NCBI GenBank assembly: GCA_021767845.1
Contig: JAASSQ010000104.1
Coordinates: 1-9,805, forward strand
Reading direction: 5' to 3'
Length of the DNA stretch: 9,805 nucleotides
Source: Roseovarius sp.
Lineage (GTDB): Bacteria > Pseudomonadota > Alphaproteobacteria > Rhodobacterales > Rhodobacteraceae
How positions within the stretch are numbered: position 1 is the stretch's first letter; the number at the start of each line of letters is the position of its first letter. A program made the translations under genes and the position numbers. The notes beneath the pieces were generated by a model. The model ran no database searches, was not told the origin of the DNA, and saw only the letters and a program-made list of their open reading frames with translations. Below, one piece after another: positions 1 to 6,497 of the stretch.

Positions 1-326
1 AGATGCGCGCCGCCCGGCCCGGTGACATACCAGATCATCCAGAAGAGCAGCGCGAATTGCACCGGCGCCCAGATCAGGGTGATCGCCTTGTACCAGGTCA
101 ACTGGCCTTCTTCGGTGTCCAGGTCGGCATTGTCGGTATTGAGGCCGAGAAACGCATCGAGGATCGAGAAGAAATACCACGTCACCACGGGCAGGAGCAG
201 CACGGTCCAACCGCCGTGAAGCGCCCCGATGATGGCGACGGGGACCAGCAGAAGCGACATCCAGAACGGCACGGCGTTGCGAAACAGGGCGACGTTTTCG
301 GCGGGGATAATTCGGGCAGGAATCAT
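1..326 (-). CDS. alkB: Alkane 1-monooxygenase (AlkB-type), N-terminal part, cut by window edge
   Basis: About 108 residues of the N-terminus are present; the rest lies left of the window. The protein is an integral-membrane, non-haem diiron enzyme that hydroxylates the terminal carbon of medium or long n-alkanes in the inner membrane, using electrons from rubredoxin. I see three hydrophobic segments (about residues 20-36, 40-58 and 82-101). Between the second and third is the acidic stretch LDAFLGLNTDNADLDT, a form typical of the AlkB membrane-hydroxylase family. The diagnostic histidine boxes would come later and cannot be checked. The start is ATG at 326, with a GGAG about 9 nt upstream and no earlier in-frame ATG nearby. 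It follows mutY on the same strand after 50 bp, so the two may share a transcript. This AlkB is unrelated to the DNA-repair dioxygenase of the same name. The call rests on recalled family sequence, without the active site. Confidence 0.8.
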   Translation of the reverse strand, partial: MIPARIIPAENVALFRNAVPFWMSLLLVPVAIIGALHGGWTVLLLPVVTWYFFSILDAFLGLNTDNADLDTEEGQLTWYKAITLIWAPVQFALLFWMIWYVTGPGGAH

Positions 327-376
327 GCGGAAGCTCCGGTCATGGCATGATGAAACTGAAACGCGCGCGTCGCGGT

Positions 377-1432
377 TCAGTTTTCCAGTCTTCCGCGGGC
401 AAGGTCAAACACCTTGCGCATCACCGTCGGCAAATCTGAAGGGCGAAACGCCGCAGCCGGGTGGAACGTGCCCCGGTCGGGGCGGGCGGCCTCCGGCACC
501 TCGGCGACCATGACGGAAAGGCGCAAATGGAAATGGGTGAAGGTGTGACGGGCCTCTTCGTCCAGTTCGGTCCATTCGGCCGCGAGCGGCGGGGCGGGTG
601 TGGGCGCCGCGGACCAGTCGCTGCCCGGCCAGCCCAGCATCCCGCCCAGAAGCCCCCGGTCGGGGCGGCGCTCCAGCAGCCAGGCGCCGTCGGCGCGGCG
701 CGCGACATAGGCGATGCCGAGGCGCGTGGGCTTGGCCTTCTTCGGGGTCTTGTTGGGCAATTCGGCCTGGATGCCGGCGGCGCGCGCGGCACAGGCGTGC
801 ATCCAGGGGCACAGGGAGCAGGCGGGGGATTTCGGGGTGCAGATCGTCGCGCCAAGATCCATCACCGCCTGGGCGTAGCAGCCGGGGCGGCTGTCGGGTG
901 TCAGCGCGGCGGCGGCCTCGGTCAGTTCGGGCTTGGCGGCGGGCAGGGGGGTGCGGATGTCGTGCAGCCGCGCCATGACCCGTTCCACGTTGCCATCGAC
1001 CACCACCTCGGGCGCGTCAAAGGCGATGGCTGCGACCGCGGCGCCGGTATAGGAGCCGATGCCGGGCAACTCCATCAGGGCCTCGCGCGTGGATGGAAAG
1101 CGGCCCCCGTGATCCCTTGCGACCGCGCGCGCGCATTTCAGCAGGTTGCGGGCACGGGCGTAATATCCAAGCCCGGCCCATTCGCCCATCACCTGATCGT
1201 CGGGGGCTGCGGCCAGATCCTCGACCGTGGGCCAGAGCGTGGTGAAGCGGTCGTAGTAGGGCTTGACGGCGGCGACCGTGGTCTGTTGCAGCATCACCTC
1301 GGACAGCCAGACGCGATAGGGATCGGGGCGGATACCGGCGGCGCGCGCGGCGGGGCCCACGCGCCAGGGCAGATCGCGGGCGTGTTTGTCGTACCACGTC
1401 AGGAGATCGTCGGCGCAGGCCGTGTCACGCAT
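377..1432 (-). CDS. mutY: A/G-specific adenine DNA glycosylase MutY
   Basis: MutY removes adenine mispaired with 8-oxoguanine or guanine, preventing G:C to T:A mutations. The 351 residues match the usual family length and domain order. The catalytic glutamate is E45 in SEVMLQQT. A helix-hairpin-helix lies at about 120-131 (MELPGIGSYTGAA). The catalytic aspartate is D146 in VVDGNVERV. A [4Fe-4S] cluster loop is formed by C198, C205, C208 and C214 with Cx6Cx2Cx5C spacing. The C-terminal part (about 235-345) is the Nudix-like domain that reads 8-oxoG, with HTFTHFHLRL at 296-305 as the expected F-S-H type loop. The ATG at 1432 has AAGGAT in a good ribosome-binding position, directly before the start region. 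The gene is divergent from the DUF721 gene and lies 50 bp before alkB on the same strand. All key residues are intact, so it should be functional. Confidence 0.97.
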   Translation of the reverse strand: MRDTACADDLLTWYDKHARDLPWRVGPAARAAGIRPDPYRVWLSEVMLQQTTVAAVKPYYDRFTTLWPTVEDLAAAPDDQVMGEWAGLGYYARARNLLKCARAVARDHGGRFPSTREALMELPGIGSYTGAAVAAIAFDAPEVVVDGNVERVMARLHDIRTPLPAAKPELTEAAAALTPDSRPGCYAQAVMDLGATICTPKSPACSLCPWMHACAARAAGIQAELPNKTPKKAKPTRLGIAYVARRADGAWLLERRPDRGLLGGMLGWPGSDWSAAPTPAPPLAAEWTELDEEARHTFTHFHLRLSVMVAEVPEAARPDRGTFHPAAAFRPSDLPTVMRKVFDLARGRLEN

Positions 1433-1513
1433 TCTTTATCCTTTCGCCAAGGTTTCCGGCTGGCATGGCCTGCCACATGCCTTAAGATAGCGGTCAAGTC
1501 GAGGATGCCAGCC
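1433..1513. promoter_or_regulatory. Divergent promoter region of mutY and the DUF721 gene, with a dyad
   Basis: This 81-bp spacer must carry the promoters for mutY (leftward) and the DUF721-dsbA-caiB group (rightward). It contains an inverted repeat, GGCATG at 1462-1467 and CATGCC at 1476-1481, with an 8-bp spacer. A nested TGGCA/TGCCA pair lies at 1461-1465 and 1471-1475. For the rightward genes a weak sigma-70-like pair can be drawn: CTGGCA at 1460-1465 and TAAGAT at 1483-1488, spacing 17. The dyad would then lie across that promoter. A leftward TTGACC (complement of 1492-1497) has no good -10 partner. The dyad is visible in the sequence; its role as an operator is inference. Confidence 0.4.
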
Positions 1514-2023
1514 ATGCCGCCACGCGACAGCACGACACGGGGCTTCAAGCGCACCGCACAGCTTGTGCAGGGGCGCGTCCGGCGTGCGTCGGAAAGCCGT
1601 GGCTTCGCGCAGACCCGCCTGCTGACCCATTGGCCGGAAATCGTGGGCGAGGACATTGCCGCCGTGGCGCGGCCCGTCAATGTCTCTTACGGGCGGCAGG
1701 GGTTCGGGGCGACGCTGACGGTGCTGACCACCGGCGCGCAGGCCCCGATGCTGGAAATGCAGAAAGACACCGTGCGCGAGAAGGTGAACGCGGTCTACGG
1801 CTATAACGCCATCGCGCGCATCCGGGTCACGCAGACCGCGCCCACGGGATTTGCCGAGGGGCAGGCCAGTTTCGCCCACCGTCCGGCCAAGCCCGCCAAG
1901 CCCCGGCCAGACCCCGAGGCCGCGGCCCGCGCCGCCGACCTGGCCAAGCCGATCGGGGATCCGGGCCTGCGAAGGGCGCTTGAAGCCCTGGGGCAGAACG
2001 TTCTATCCAAAGCCAAACGCTGA
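1514..2023 (+). CDS. DUF721 / DciA-like protein
   Basis: This 169-residue protein belongs to the DUF721 family, which includes DciA, the loader or helper of the replicative helicase DnaB in bacteria without DnaC. I recognise the conserved core LLTHWPEIVGEDIA (37-50) followed by a beta-rich stretch with GATLTVLTTGAQAPMLEMQ (65-83), in the form usual for Rhodobacteraceae. The C-terminal 50 residues are rich in Ala, Pro and charged residues and probably flexible. Start choice: ATG at 1505 and ATG at 1514 are both in frame. GAGG at 1501-1504 is ideally spaced for 1514 but directly abuts 1505, so I chose 1514. The frame stays open far upstream through antisense mutY, so automatic starts may be far too early. 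It is followed after 21 bp by dsbA, likely in one operon. The replication role is inferred from the family and is less certain for alphaproteobacterial members. Confidence 0.88.
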   Translation: MPPRDSTTRGFKRTAQLVQGRVRRASESRGFAQTRLLTHWPEIVGEDIAAVARPVNVSYGRQGFGATLTVLTTGAQAPMLEMQKDTVREKVNAVYGYNAIARIRVTQTAPTGFAEGQASFAHRPAKPAKPRPDPEAAARAADLAKPIGDPGLRRALEALGQNVLSKAKR

Positions 2024-2044
2024 ACAGACCGAAAGGGACCCAGC

Positions 2045-2710
2045 ATGACCCGACTGACCGCAATCGCGGCCCTGTGCCTTACCCTTGTCGCCGGTGCCGC
2101 CTGGTGGCTGACCTCTGCCGGGGATACGCCGCCGGACCTGACCTTTGCCGCGAACGCGCAGGAGGCGGGCGACGTGGATACCTCGTCGATCGTGGAAATG
2201 AGCCTGGGCAACCCGGACGCGGATGTGACGGTGATCGAGTATGCGTCCTTCACCTGCCCGCATTGCGCCGATTTCCACGCCAACCAGTTCAAGAAGCTGA
2301 AGGCCGACTACATCGAGCCGGGCAAGATCCAGTTCATCTATCGTGACGTGTTCTTCGACCGCTTCGGGCTGTGGGCCTCGATGCTGGCGCGCTGCGGCGG
2401 GGAAGAGCGGTTCTTCGGGCTGACCTCGGTCATCTACGACAAGCAGAAGGACTGGATCGGGTCGGGCGACCCGGTGGCCATCGCCAACGAGCTGCGCAAG
2501 ATCGGCAAGGTGGCCGGGCTGGACGCGGACCGGGTGGAACAGTGCCTGGCGGACCAGGACAAGGCCAAGGCGCTTGTGGCGTGGTACCAGCAGAACGCCG
2601 AAAAGCATGACATCAACTCGACCCCCAGCCTTGTCATCAATGGCGAGAAGTATTCGAACATGGGTTATGACGAGTTGAAGGCCGTGATCGACGAGAAGCT
2701 GGGCGGCTGA
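2045..2710 (+). CDS. DsbA-like exported thiol-disulfide oxidoreductase
   Basis: This 221-residue thioredoxin-fold protein should act in the periplasm on cysteine pairs of exported proteins. An N-terminal signal peptide or membrane anchor is visible: R3, then a hydrophobic run at about 4-22; cleavage near ANA/QE at 38-39 is possible. The active site is CPHC (C71, C74), the same dipeptide as in E. coli DsbA, within YASFTCPHCADFH. The cis-proline loop is STPSLVING, with T193-P194; threonine before cis-Pro is more usual in DsbC/DsbG-type proteins, while E. coli DsbA has valine. Two further cysteines (C117, C167) may form a structural pair. The layout fits the Thioredoxin_4 (PF13462) group rather than classical DsbA. 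AAAGGGA at 2032-2038 gives a good ribosome-binding site for ATG 2045. The gene lies between DUF721 (21 bp) and the CoA transferase (1-base overlap). Oxidase versus isomerase or reductase role cannot be decided. Confidence 0.92.
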   Translation: MTRLTAIAALCLTLVAGAAWWLTSAGDTPPDLTFAANAQEAGDVDTSSIVEMSLGNPDADVTVIEYASFTCPHCADFHANQFKKLKADYIEPGKIQFIYRDVFFDRFGLWASMLARCGGEERFFGLTSVIYDKQKDWIGSGDPVAIANELRKIGKVAGLDADRVEQCLADQDKAKALVAWYQQNAEKHDINSTPSLVINGEKYSNMGYDELKAVIDEKLGG

Positions 2711-3822
2711 TGTCGGCACCGCTGCATGGACTGAAGGTCGTTGAACTGGCGCGCATCCTGGCCGGCCCCTGGGCCGGTCAGACGCTGGCCGATCTGGGCG
2801 CCGAGGTCATCAAGGTCGAAAGCCCCGCCGGCGACGACACGCGCCAATGGGGGCCGCCCTTCATCGACCGCGAGGACGACCGCTCGGCCGCCTATTTCCA
2901 TTCCACCAATCGCGGCAAGGCCAGTGTGGTGGTGGATTTCCGCACGCCCGAGGGGCAGGAGCGGGTGCGCGGGCTGATCCGCGACGCCGATATCGTGATC
3001 GAGAATTTCAAGGTCGGCGGGCTGAAGAAATACGGGCTGGATTACGACAGCCTGGCCGAGATCAACCCGCGCCTGATCTATTGCTCGATCACCGGGTTCG
3101 GGCAGGACGGGCCCTATGCGCACCGTGCGGGATACGATTACATCATCCAGGGCATGTCGGGGCTGATGTCGATCACCGGCCACCCCGAGGGCCAGCCCAC
3201 CAAGGTGGGCGTTGCCGTGACGGACGTGTTCACCGGCGTCTATGCCGCCACGGCGATCCTGGCCGCGCTGCATCAGCGCGGCGAGACCGGCAAGGGCCAG
3301 CAGATCGACATGGCGCTGCTGGACGTCGCGGTATCGGTCACGGCGAACCAGGCGATGAATTACTTGTCCACCGGTACCCCGCCCGGGCGGCTGGGGAATT
3401 TCCATCCCAACCTGTCGCCCTACCAGGTGTTCGATTGCGCCGACGGGTTCATCATCATCGCCGTCGGCAATGACGGGCAGTTCGCCCGGTTGTGCGACCT
3501 TCTGGGCTGCCCCGACCTGTCGAACGATCCCGATTTCGCGACCAACCCGGCGCGGGTATCCAACCGCGAAAAGCTTGACGACCTCTTAACAGAGCGCACG
3601 CGCGGCTTTTCCAAGGCGGATTTGTTGGCCGCCTGCGAGGCGCATGGCGTGCCAGCCGGGCCGATCAACGACCTGGCCGAGGTGTTCGACGATCCGCAGG
3701 TCGCGGCGCGGGGTATGCGCGTGGACCTTGACGGGGTTCCGGGCGTGCGCTCACCCTTCCGGTTTTCGGGGGCGGAACTGGCGCTGGAGCGACCGTCGCC
3801 GAAGCTTGGCGAGGACGGCTGA
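2710..3822 (+). CDS. CaiB/BaiF family (class III) CoA transferase
   Basis: Family III CoA transferases move CoA between carboxylic acids through an aspartyl-anhydride or thioester intermediate. The 370 residues start with the typical GLKVVELARILAGPWAG (7-23) and LADLGAEVIKVE (26-37). The probable catalytic aspartate is D172 in GVAVTDVFTG, matching the GDxxTG position of formyl-CoA transferase. GRGQ-like TGKGQQIDMALLD follows. The stretch GDDTRQWGPPF (41-51) and the ITGFGQDGPYAHRAGYD region resemble the succinate-hydroxymethylglutarate/glutarate CoA-transferase branch more than formyl-CoA transferase, so a dicarboxylic acid is a reasonable guess for the substrate. Length is near the lower end of the family. 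Its ATG overlaps the dsbA stop (TGATG), which points to coupled translation, although no functional link with a disulfide enzyme is evident. Substrate is not determined by the sequence. Confidence 0.93.
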   Translation: MSAPLHGLKVVELARILAGPWAGQTLADLGAEVIKVESPAGDDTRQWGPPFIDREDDRSAAYFHSTNRGKASVVVDFRTPEGQERVRGLIRDADIVIENFKVGGLKKYGLDYDSLAEINPRLIYCSITGFGQDGPYAHRAGYDYIIQGMSGLMSITGHPEGQPTKVGVAVTDVFTGVYAATAILAALHQRGETGKGQQIDMALLDVAVSVTANQAMNYLSTGTPPGRLGNFHPNLSPYQVFDCADGFIIIAVGNDGQFARLCDLLGCPDLSNDPDFATNPARVSNREKLDDLLTERTRGFSKADLLAACEAHGVPAGPINDLAEVFDDPQVAARGMRVDLDGVPGVRSPFRFSGAELALERPSPKLGEDG

Positions 3823-4056
3823 CCGAGGCGGCGTCACGGGGTTGACCCGGAGCAAGTGGCTGCCGCCGGGATCGCCGTATCCTGCCGCCCATCCCGGCCG
3901 TCTGCCGACATGCGCGTCGCGTTGCCTGCGCGCGTGTGACCGGAACCTTTGGCGCGGGACATTGCGTCTGCGGGGTTTGAATCGCGTTGCTGAATTCCAG
4001 TCCTAGGGACAGAGCCTTTCCAATGCCTTAACGCAGGGGCCGCACCGCCCGGCGGA
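3823..4056. other. Convergent intergenic region between the CoA transferase and lpxK
   Basis: This 234-bp space separates the ends of two convergent genes. I see no credible gene: the open frame that runs into it continues from inside the CoA transferase in another frame and resembles no family. The clearest structure is an inverted repeat, GCCGGGAT at 3865-3872 and ATCCCGGC at 3891-3898, an 8-bp stem with an 18-nt loop. It lies 43 bp after the CoA transferase stop and has no T-run after it, so it is at most a weak terminator. Near the lpxK stop the GC-rich CCGCC/GGGCGG can form only a small hairpin. How transcription ends here is unclear. Confidence 0.5.
3865..3898. repeat. Inverted repeat, 8-bp arms with 18-nt spacer
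   Basis: The arms GCCGGGAT (3865-3872) and ATCCCGGC (3891-3898) are perfect reverse complements. The position just after the CoA transferase and facing lpxK suits a transcript end or a messenger-stabilising hairpin. The long loop and lack of a U-tract argue against a standard intrinsic terminator. A chance 8-bp dyad is possible in such GC-rich DNA. Confidence 0.35.
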
Positions 4057-5049
4057 TCAGCGCACGGCCTCAGCCAGCGCCCTGTCCAAAGGGGACCAAT
4101 CGTCGATCTGGAGCCGGACCGGCAAGGTCAGCACCTCCTGCCGGAAATCCAAGGGCAGGCGCACCGCGTCTTTCTCGGTGGTGACAAGCTGCGCGTGGAT
4201 CAGCGCGGCTTCGTTCTGCAGCCGGGTCATCAAGGCTTGCGTCAGCGGCTGGTGATCCTCCAGCGCCTCGGCGCGGGCGAGCTCGGCGCCTTGTTCACGC
4301 AGCGTGGCAAAGAACTTGTCGGGATTGCCGATGCCCGCGAAGGCCAGGAACCGCGTGCCGCGCCAGTCCATGCCGGTTTGCAACGGCGCCAGGTGCCCGG
4401 TCAGCCGAGGAACGGGGATATGCCGGCCCCATGTTTCGCCGAATGCCTGCTGCGCGGGGCGCGGCCCGATCGAGAGGACCATATCGGCGCGGCCCAGCCC
4501 GGTTGCCACCGGTTCGCGCAAGGGGCCGGCAGGGATGCAGCGGCCGTTGCCGAAGCCCTGCACCGCATCGACCACGATGATCGAGATGTCCTTGCGGATG
4601 GCGGGGTTCTGGTGGCCATCATCCATGACGATCACATCCGCGCCGGCCGCTTCGGCGGCGCGGGCGGCGGCGGCGCGGTCGCGCGCGATCCAGACCCGCG
4701 TGAAGGCCGCGATCAGCAGGGGTTCATCCCCGACCTCGGCGGCGTTGTGGGTTTTCTCGTTCACCTCGACGGGGCCTTGCAGGCTGCCGCCATGCCCGCG
4801 AGAGATGACGTGGACGGTCTTGCCCAGGCCCTGAAGGTGCTGCACCAGCGCGATGACCGTCGGTGTCTTGCCGGTGCCGCCCGCGTTGATATTGCCGACG
4901 CAGATCACCGGAACGCCGGGTGCGTGGGCCGGCGGGCGCGCCACGCGCCGCGCGGTCGCCGCCGCGTAAAGCGCGCCGAGCGGCGTCAGCAGCCGCGCCA
5001 TCGCGCCGGGCCGGTCGGGCGGGGCGAACCAGAAGGCCGGGGCGCGCAT
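4057..5049 (-). CDS. lpxK: Tetraacyldisaccharide 4'-kinase LpxK
   Basis: LpxK phosphorylates the 4' position of the lipid A disaccharide precursor on the inner face of the inner membrane, giving lipid IVA. The 330 residues fit the family. The ATP-binding P-loop is GNINAGGTGKTP (52-63). It is followed by SRGHGG (83-88, the family's SRGYGG site), VGDEP (106-110), MDDGHQNP (142-149, equivalent to the catalytic DDGxQ motif) and TTEKDAVRLP near the C-terminus. A short hydrophobic N-terminal stretch (about 20-31) fits membrane attachment. The reading frame is open 29 codons further upstream, but that part overlaps kdtA and resembles no LpxK. The ATG at 5049 shares one base with the kdtA stop (TGATG) and gives the normal N-terminus MRAPAFWFAPPD. 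There is no strong ribosome-binding site, so translation is probably coupled to kdtA. Confidence 0.96.
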   Translation of the reverse strand: MRAPAFWFAPPDRPGAMARLLTPLGALYAAATARRVARPPAHAPGVPVICVGNINAGGTGKTPTVIALVQHLQGLGKTVHVISRGHGGSLQGPVEVNEKTHNAAEVGDEPLLIAAFTRVWIARDRAAAARAAEAAGADVIVMDDGHQNPAIRKDISIIVVDAVQGFGNGRCIPAGPLREPVATGLGRADMVLSIGPRPAQQAFGETWGRHIPVPRLTGHLAPLQTGMDWRGTRFLAFAGIGNPDKFFATLREQGAELARAEALEDHQPLTQALMTRLQNEAALIHAQLVTTEKDAVRLPLDFRQEVLTLPVRLQIDDWSPLDRALAEAVR

Positions 5050-6260
5050 CACCGTGAACCCATCACGTCGAGCGTGTCCTGAACAAGATCCAGGATCTTG
5101 TCGGTCACCCCGGCGCTTTGCGAGGCGACATCCCATGCGGTGTGGGCCATCTTGGCCGACTGGTCGGGCGGGATCAGCCGTTGCACCGCGTGGGCCAGCG
5201 TATCGGCATCGCGCACGATCCGTGCGCCGCCCGCCTCGGCGAAGCGGGAATAGCTGGACAGGTAACGCCGCACGTTCGGACCATAGAGAATGGCCGAGCC
5301 ATGCGCCGCCGGCTCATTGGGGTCGCGCCCCCATTGTCCGGCATCGAGCGAGCTGCCCATGAAGGTGATCGGCGCCACGCGATACCACAGGCCCAGTTCC
5401 CCGAACGTGTCGGCCAGCAGGACCTGGGTTGTCTCCTCGGGCAGTTCGCCGTCGGACCAGACCGCGATGCGCCAGCCATCGCGCGTGAGCCCTGCCCGGA
5501 TCAGCGGGCCATCGGCGGGATCGTCGGGCACCACGACCAGCAGGGCGCGGTGCGCCAGCCGGCTGACCATCCGGTGCGCGTCGAGCACCGTGCCCACCTC
5601 GCCCGGTTGCACCATCGCGGCCAGCCAGACGGGCCGCCCGCGCAGGAGGCCGGACAATTCCTCGCGGTCGGATTCGGAATAGGGCAGGGCGATCGCGCCT
5701 TCCTGGAAGGGGCCGGTGACGTCGATCTCGGTGTCCTTCACGCCAAGCCGCCTGAGCGCGCGGGCGGCGTTGCCGCTGCGCGCAAGGATCATGGCAAAGC
5801 GCGACAGCAGCGCGCGGGGCAGGTCGGGAAACCACCGCCACGCGGGTTTCTCGAGCAGGGTTTCGTCGGCGTCGATCAGGTAGAGCGGCACGTCATGTTC
5901 ATCGGCGCAGGTGATGAAGGCCGGTTGCAGATCCCCCCCCGTCCACAGGCAGATGTCGGGCTTCCAATGCTCGAGGAACGCCTTGGCCGCGGCGATGGTA
6001 TCTTCGGGCAGGCGGGCGCGCAGCACTCTGGAGCGGCGGTGCTCGGACGGGGCGTCGCGGGTGGTCAGCAGCATGTGCAGGCCGGGGCGCTGCGCAGCCA
6101 GCCGTTCGGCCAGTTGCTGCAGCGCATCGACATGCGCGGGATCCACCGCGTGCGCCCAGACAAGCTCACCCTCGGGCCGCGGCTCGGGCGGCGGGGCAAT
6201 GTCCTCGGCGCCGCGGCGCGCATAGGCCAGGTAGGCCGCAAGGCTGAGCGACCGACGCAT
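5049..6260 (-). CDS. waaA: 3-deoxy-D-manno-octulosonic acid transferase (KdtA/WaaA), divergent form
   Basis: WaaA (GT30 family) adds Kdo from CMP-Kdo to lipid IVA. The C-terminal half aligns well with E. coli WaaA by eye: VTGPFQEG (181-188), RPVWLAAMVQPGE (209-221), TTQVLLADTFGELGLWY (277-293), MGSSL (301-305), NEPAAHG (315-321) and YGPNV (326-330). The N-terminal half is shorter (403 residues in all), and the usual first membrane helix is reduced to a short LSLAAYLAYARR segment. The HxxSVGE motif carrying the catalytic base of characterised enzymes reads HAVDPAH (37-43), with H43 in place of Glu. ETELWPN reads TGGDLQPA (107-114), and GGHNPLEP reads WGRDPNEP (310-317). Its stop overlaps the lpxK start, which supports a role in lipid A or core assembly. 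Either this is a lineage-specific functional WaaA or a related transferase; I favour the former on context. Confidence 0.85.
   Translation of the reverse strand: MRRSLSLAAYLAYARRGAEDIAPPPEPRPEGELVWAHAVDPAHVDALQQLAERLAAQRPGLHMLLTTRDAPSEHRRSRVLRARLPEDTIAAAKAFLEHWKPDICLWTGGDLQPAFITCADEHDVPLYLIDADETLLEKPAWRWFPDLPRALLSRFAMILARSGNAARALRRLGVKDTEIDVTGPFQEGAIALPYSESDREELSGLLRGRPVWLAAMVQPGEVGTVLDAHRMVSRLAHRALLVVVPDDPADGPLIRAGLTRDGWRIAVWSDGELPEETTQVLLADTFGELGLWYRVAPITFMGSSLDAGQWGRDPNEPAAHGSAILYGPNVRRYLSSYSRFAEAGGARIVRDADTLAHAVQRLIPPDQSAKMAHTAWDVASQSAGVTDKILDLVQDTLDVMGSR
5933..5940. repeat. Run of eight C (eight G in the kdtA coding strand)
   Basis: The run lies inside the KdtA-like gene and encodes T107-G108-G109-D110, that is ACG GGG GGG GAT. 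It is the longest mononucleotide run I noticed in the window. The frame is intact on both sides at this length, so the run is not an evident sequencing error. Confidence 0.9.
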
Positions 6261-6497
6261 CGTGGCTCAGTTCCGCGCGCGGCGCGGCTGTGCGGCGGCG
6301 GGCCTGCCGGCCCCCGCGACTGCCGGGCCGATGGCGGGATGCGGGCACTGTGGCATGGGGGATCCTTGTCCGCCTTTCAGGTCGCCGGCAGGGTATTCGA
6401 TTGCCGGTCGGCGTCAAGCGCATGGGGCGGCGCGCAGTCATCTTGACGGGGGCCGAAAAAGCGGCCACCAGACAGGGACCTTAGCCGGAATGACCCG
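6261..6497. promoter_or_regulatory. Divergent region between kdtA and the glutamine amidotransferase gene
   Basis: This 237-bp gap holds the start signals of two divergent genes and no credible ORF of its own. For kdtA (leftward), a -35-like TTGACG (complement of 6412-6417) and a weak -10 TACCCT (complement of 6390-6395), spacing 16, would give a leader of about 120 nt. That leader contains a small GC hairpin (GGGCC 6300-6304 and GGCCC 6309-6313). For the amidotransferase (rightward), TTGACG lies at 6443-6448, but the expected -10 position has no good match. GGCCG at 6451-6455 and CGGCC at 6462-6466 form a 5-bp dyad around AAAAAG. All promoter calls here are weak. Confidence 0.35.

Noticed and set aside
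2003..3405. Two minus-strand open frames (2003-2719 and 2665-3405) over dsbA and the CoA transferase
   Set aside because: They are His/Arg/Asp-rich shadow products opposite well-supported genes; no start signals or domains.
3842..3847. TTGACC after the CoA transferase gene as a possible -35 box
   Set aside because: No acceptable -10 box lies 16-18 bp downstream and no gene follows on that strand.
3910..3939. A nine-residue mini-ORF in the convergent gap as a possible leader peptide
   Set aside because: No ribosome-binding site, no downstream gene on that strand and no regulatory codon pattern.
3979..3986. TTTGAATC resembling part of a tRNA T-arm in the convergent gap
   Set aside because: No acceptor stem, anticodon arm or D-arm can be built around it, so it is not a tRNA or an evident tRNA-derived attachment site.
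3644..4006. A 120-codon plus-strand frame running from the end of the CoA transferase into the intergenic region
   Set aside because: It begins inside another gene in a different frame, has a biased Arg/Pro/Cys/Trp composition, and resembles nothing known.
4195..5082. A 295-codon plus-strand open frame over lpxK
   Set aside because: It is antisense to lpxK, whose P-loop and DDGxQ motifs are intact, and its product shows no family resemblance.
5049..5136. An upstream extension of lpxK by 29 codons
   Set aside because: The added residues overlap the coding end of kdtA and do not resemble LpxK N-termini, whereas ATG 5049 gives the normal start and a TGATG junction.
5118..6446. A 442-codon open frame on the plus strand across the whole KdtA-like gene
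   Set aside because: It is antisense to a gene with clear family motifs, its product is Gly/Arg/Pro-rich without any recognisable domain, and long shadow frames are expected at this GC content.
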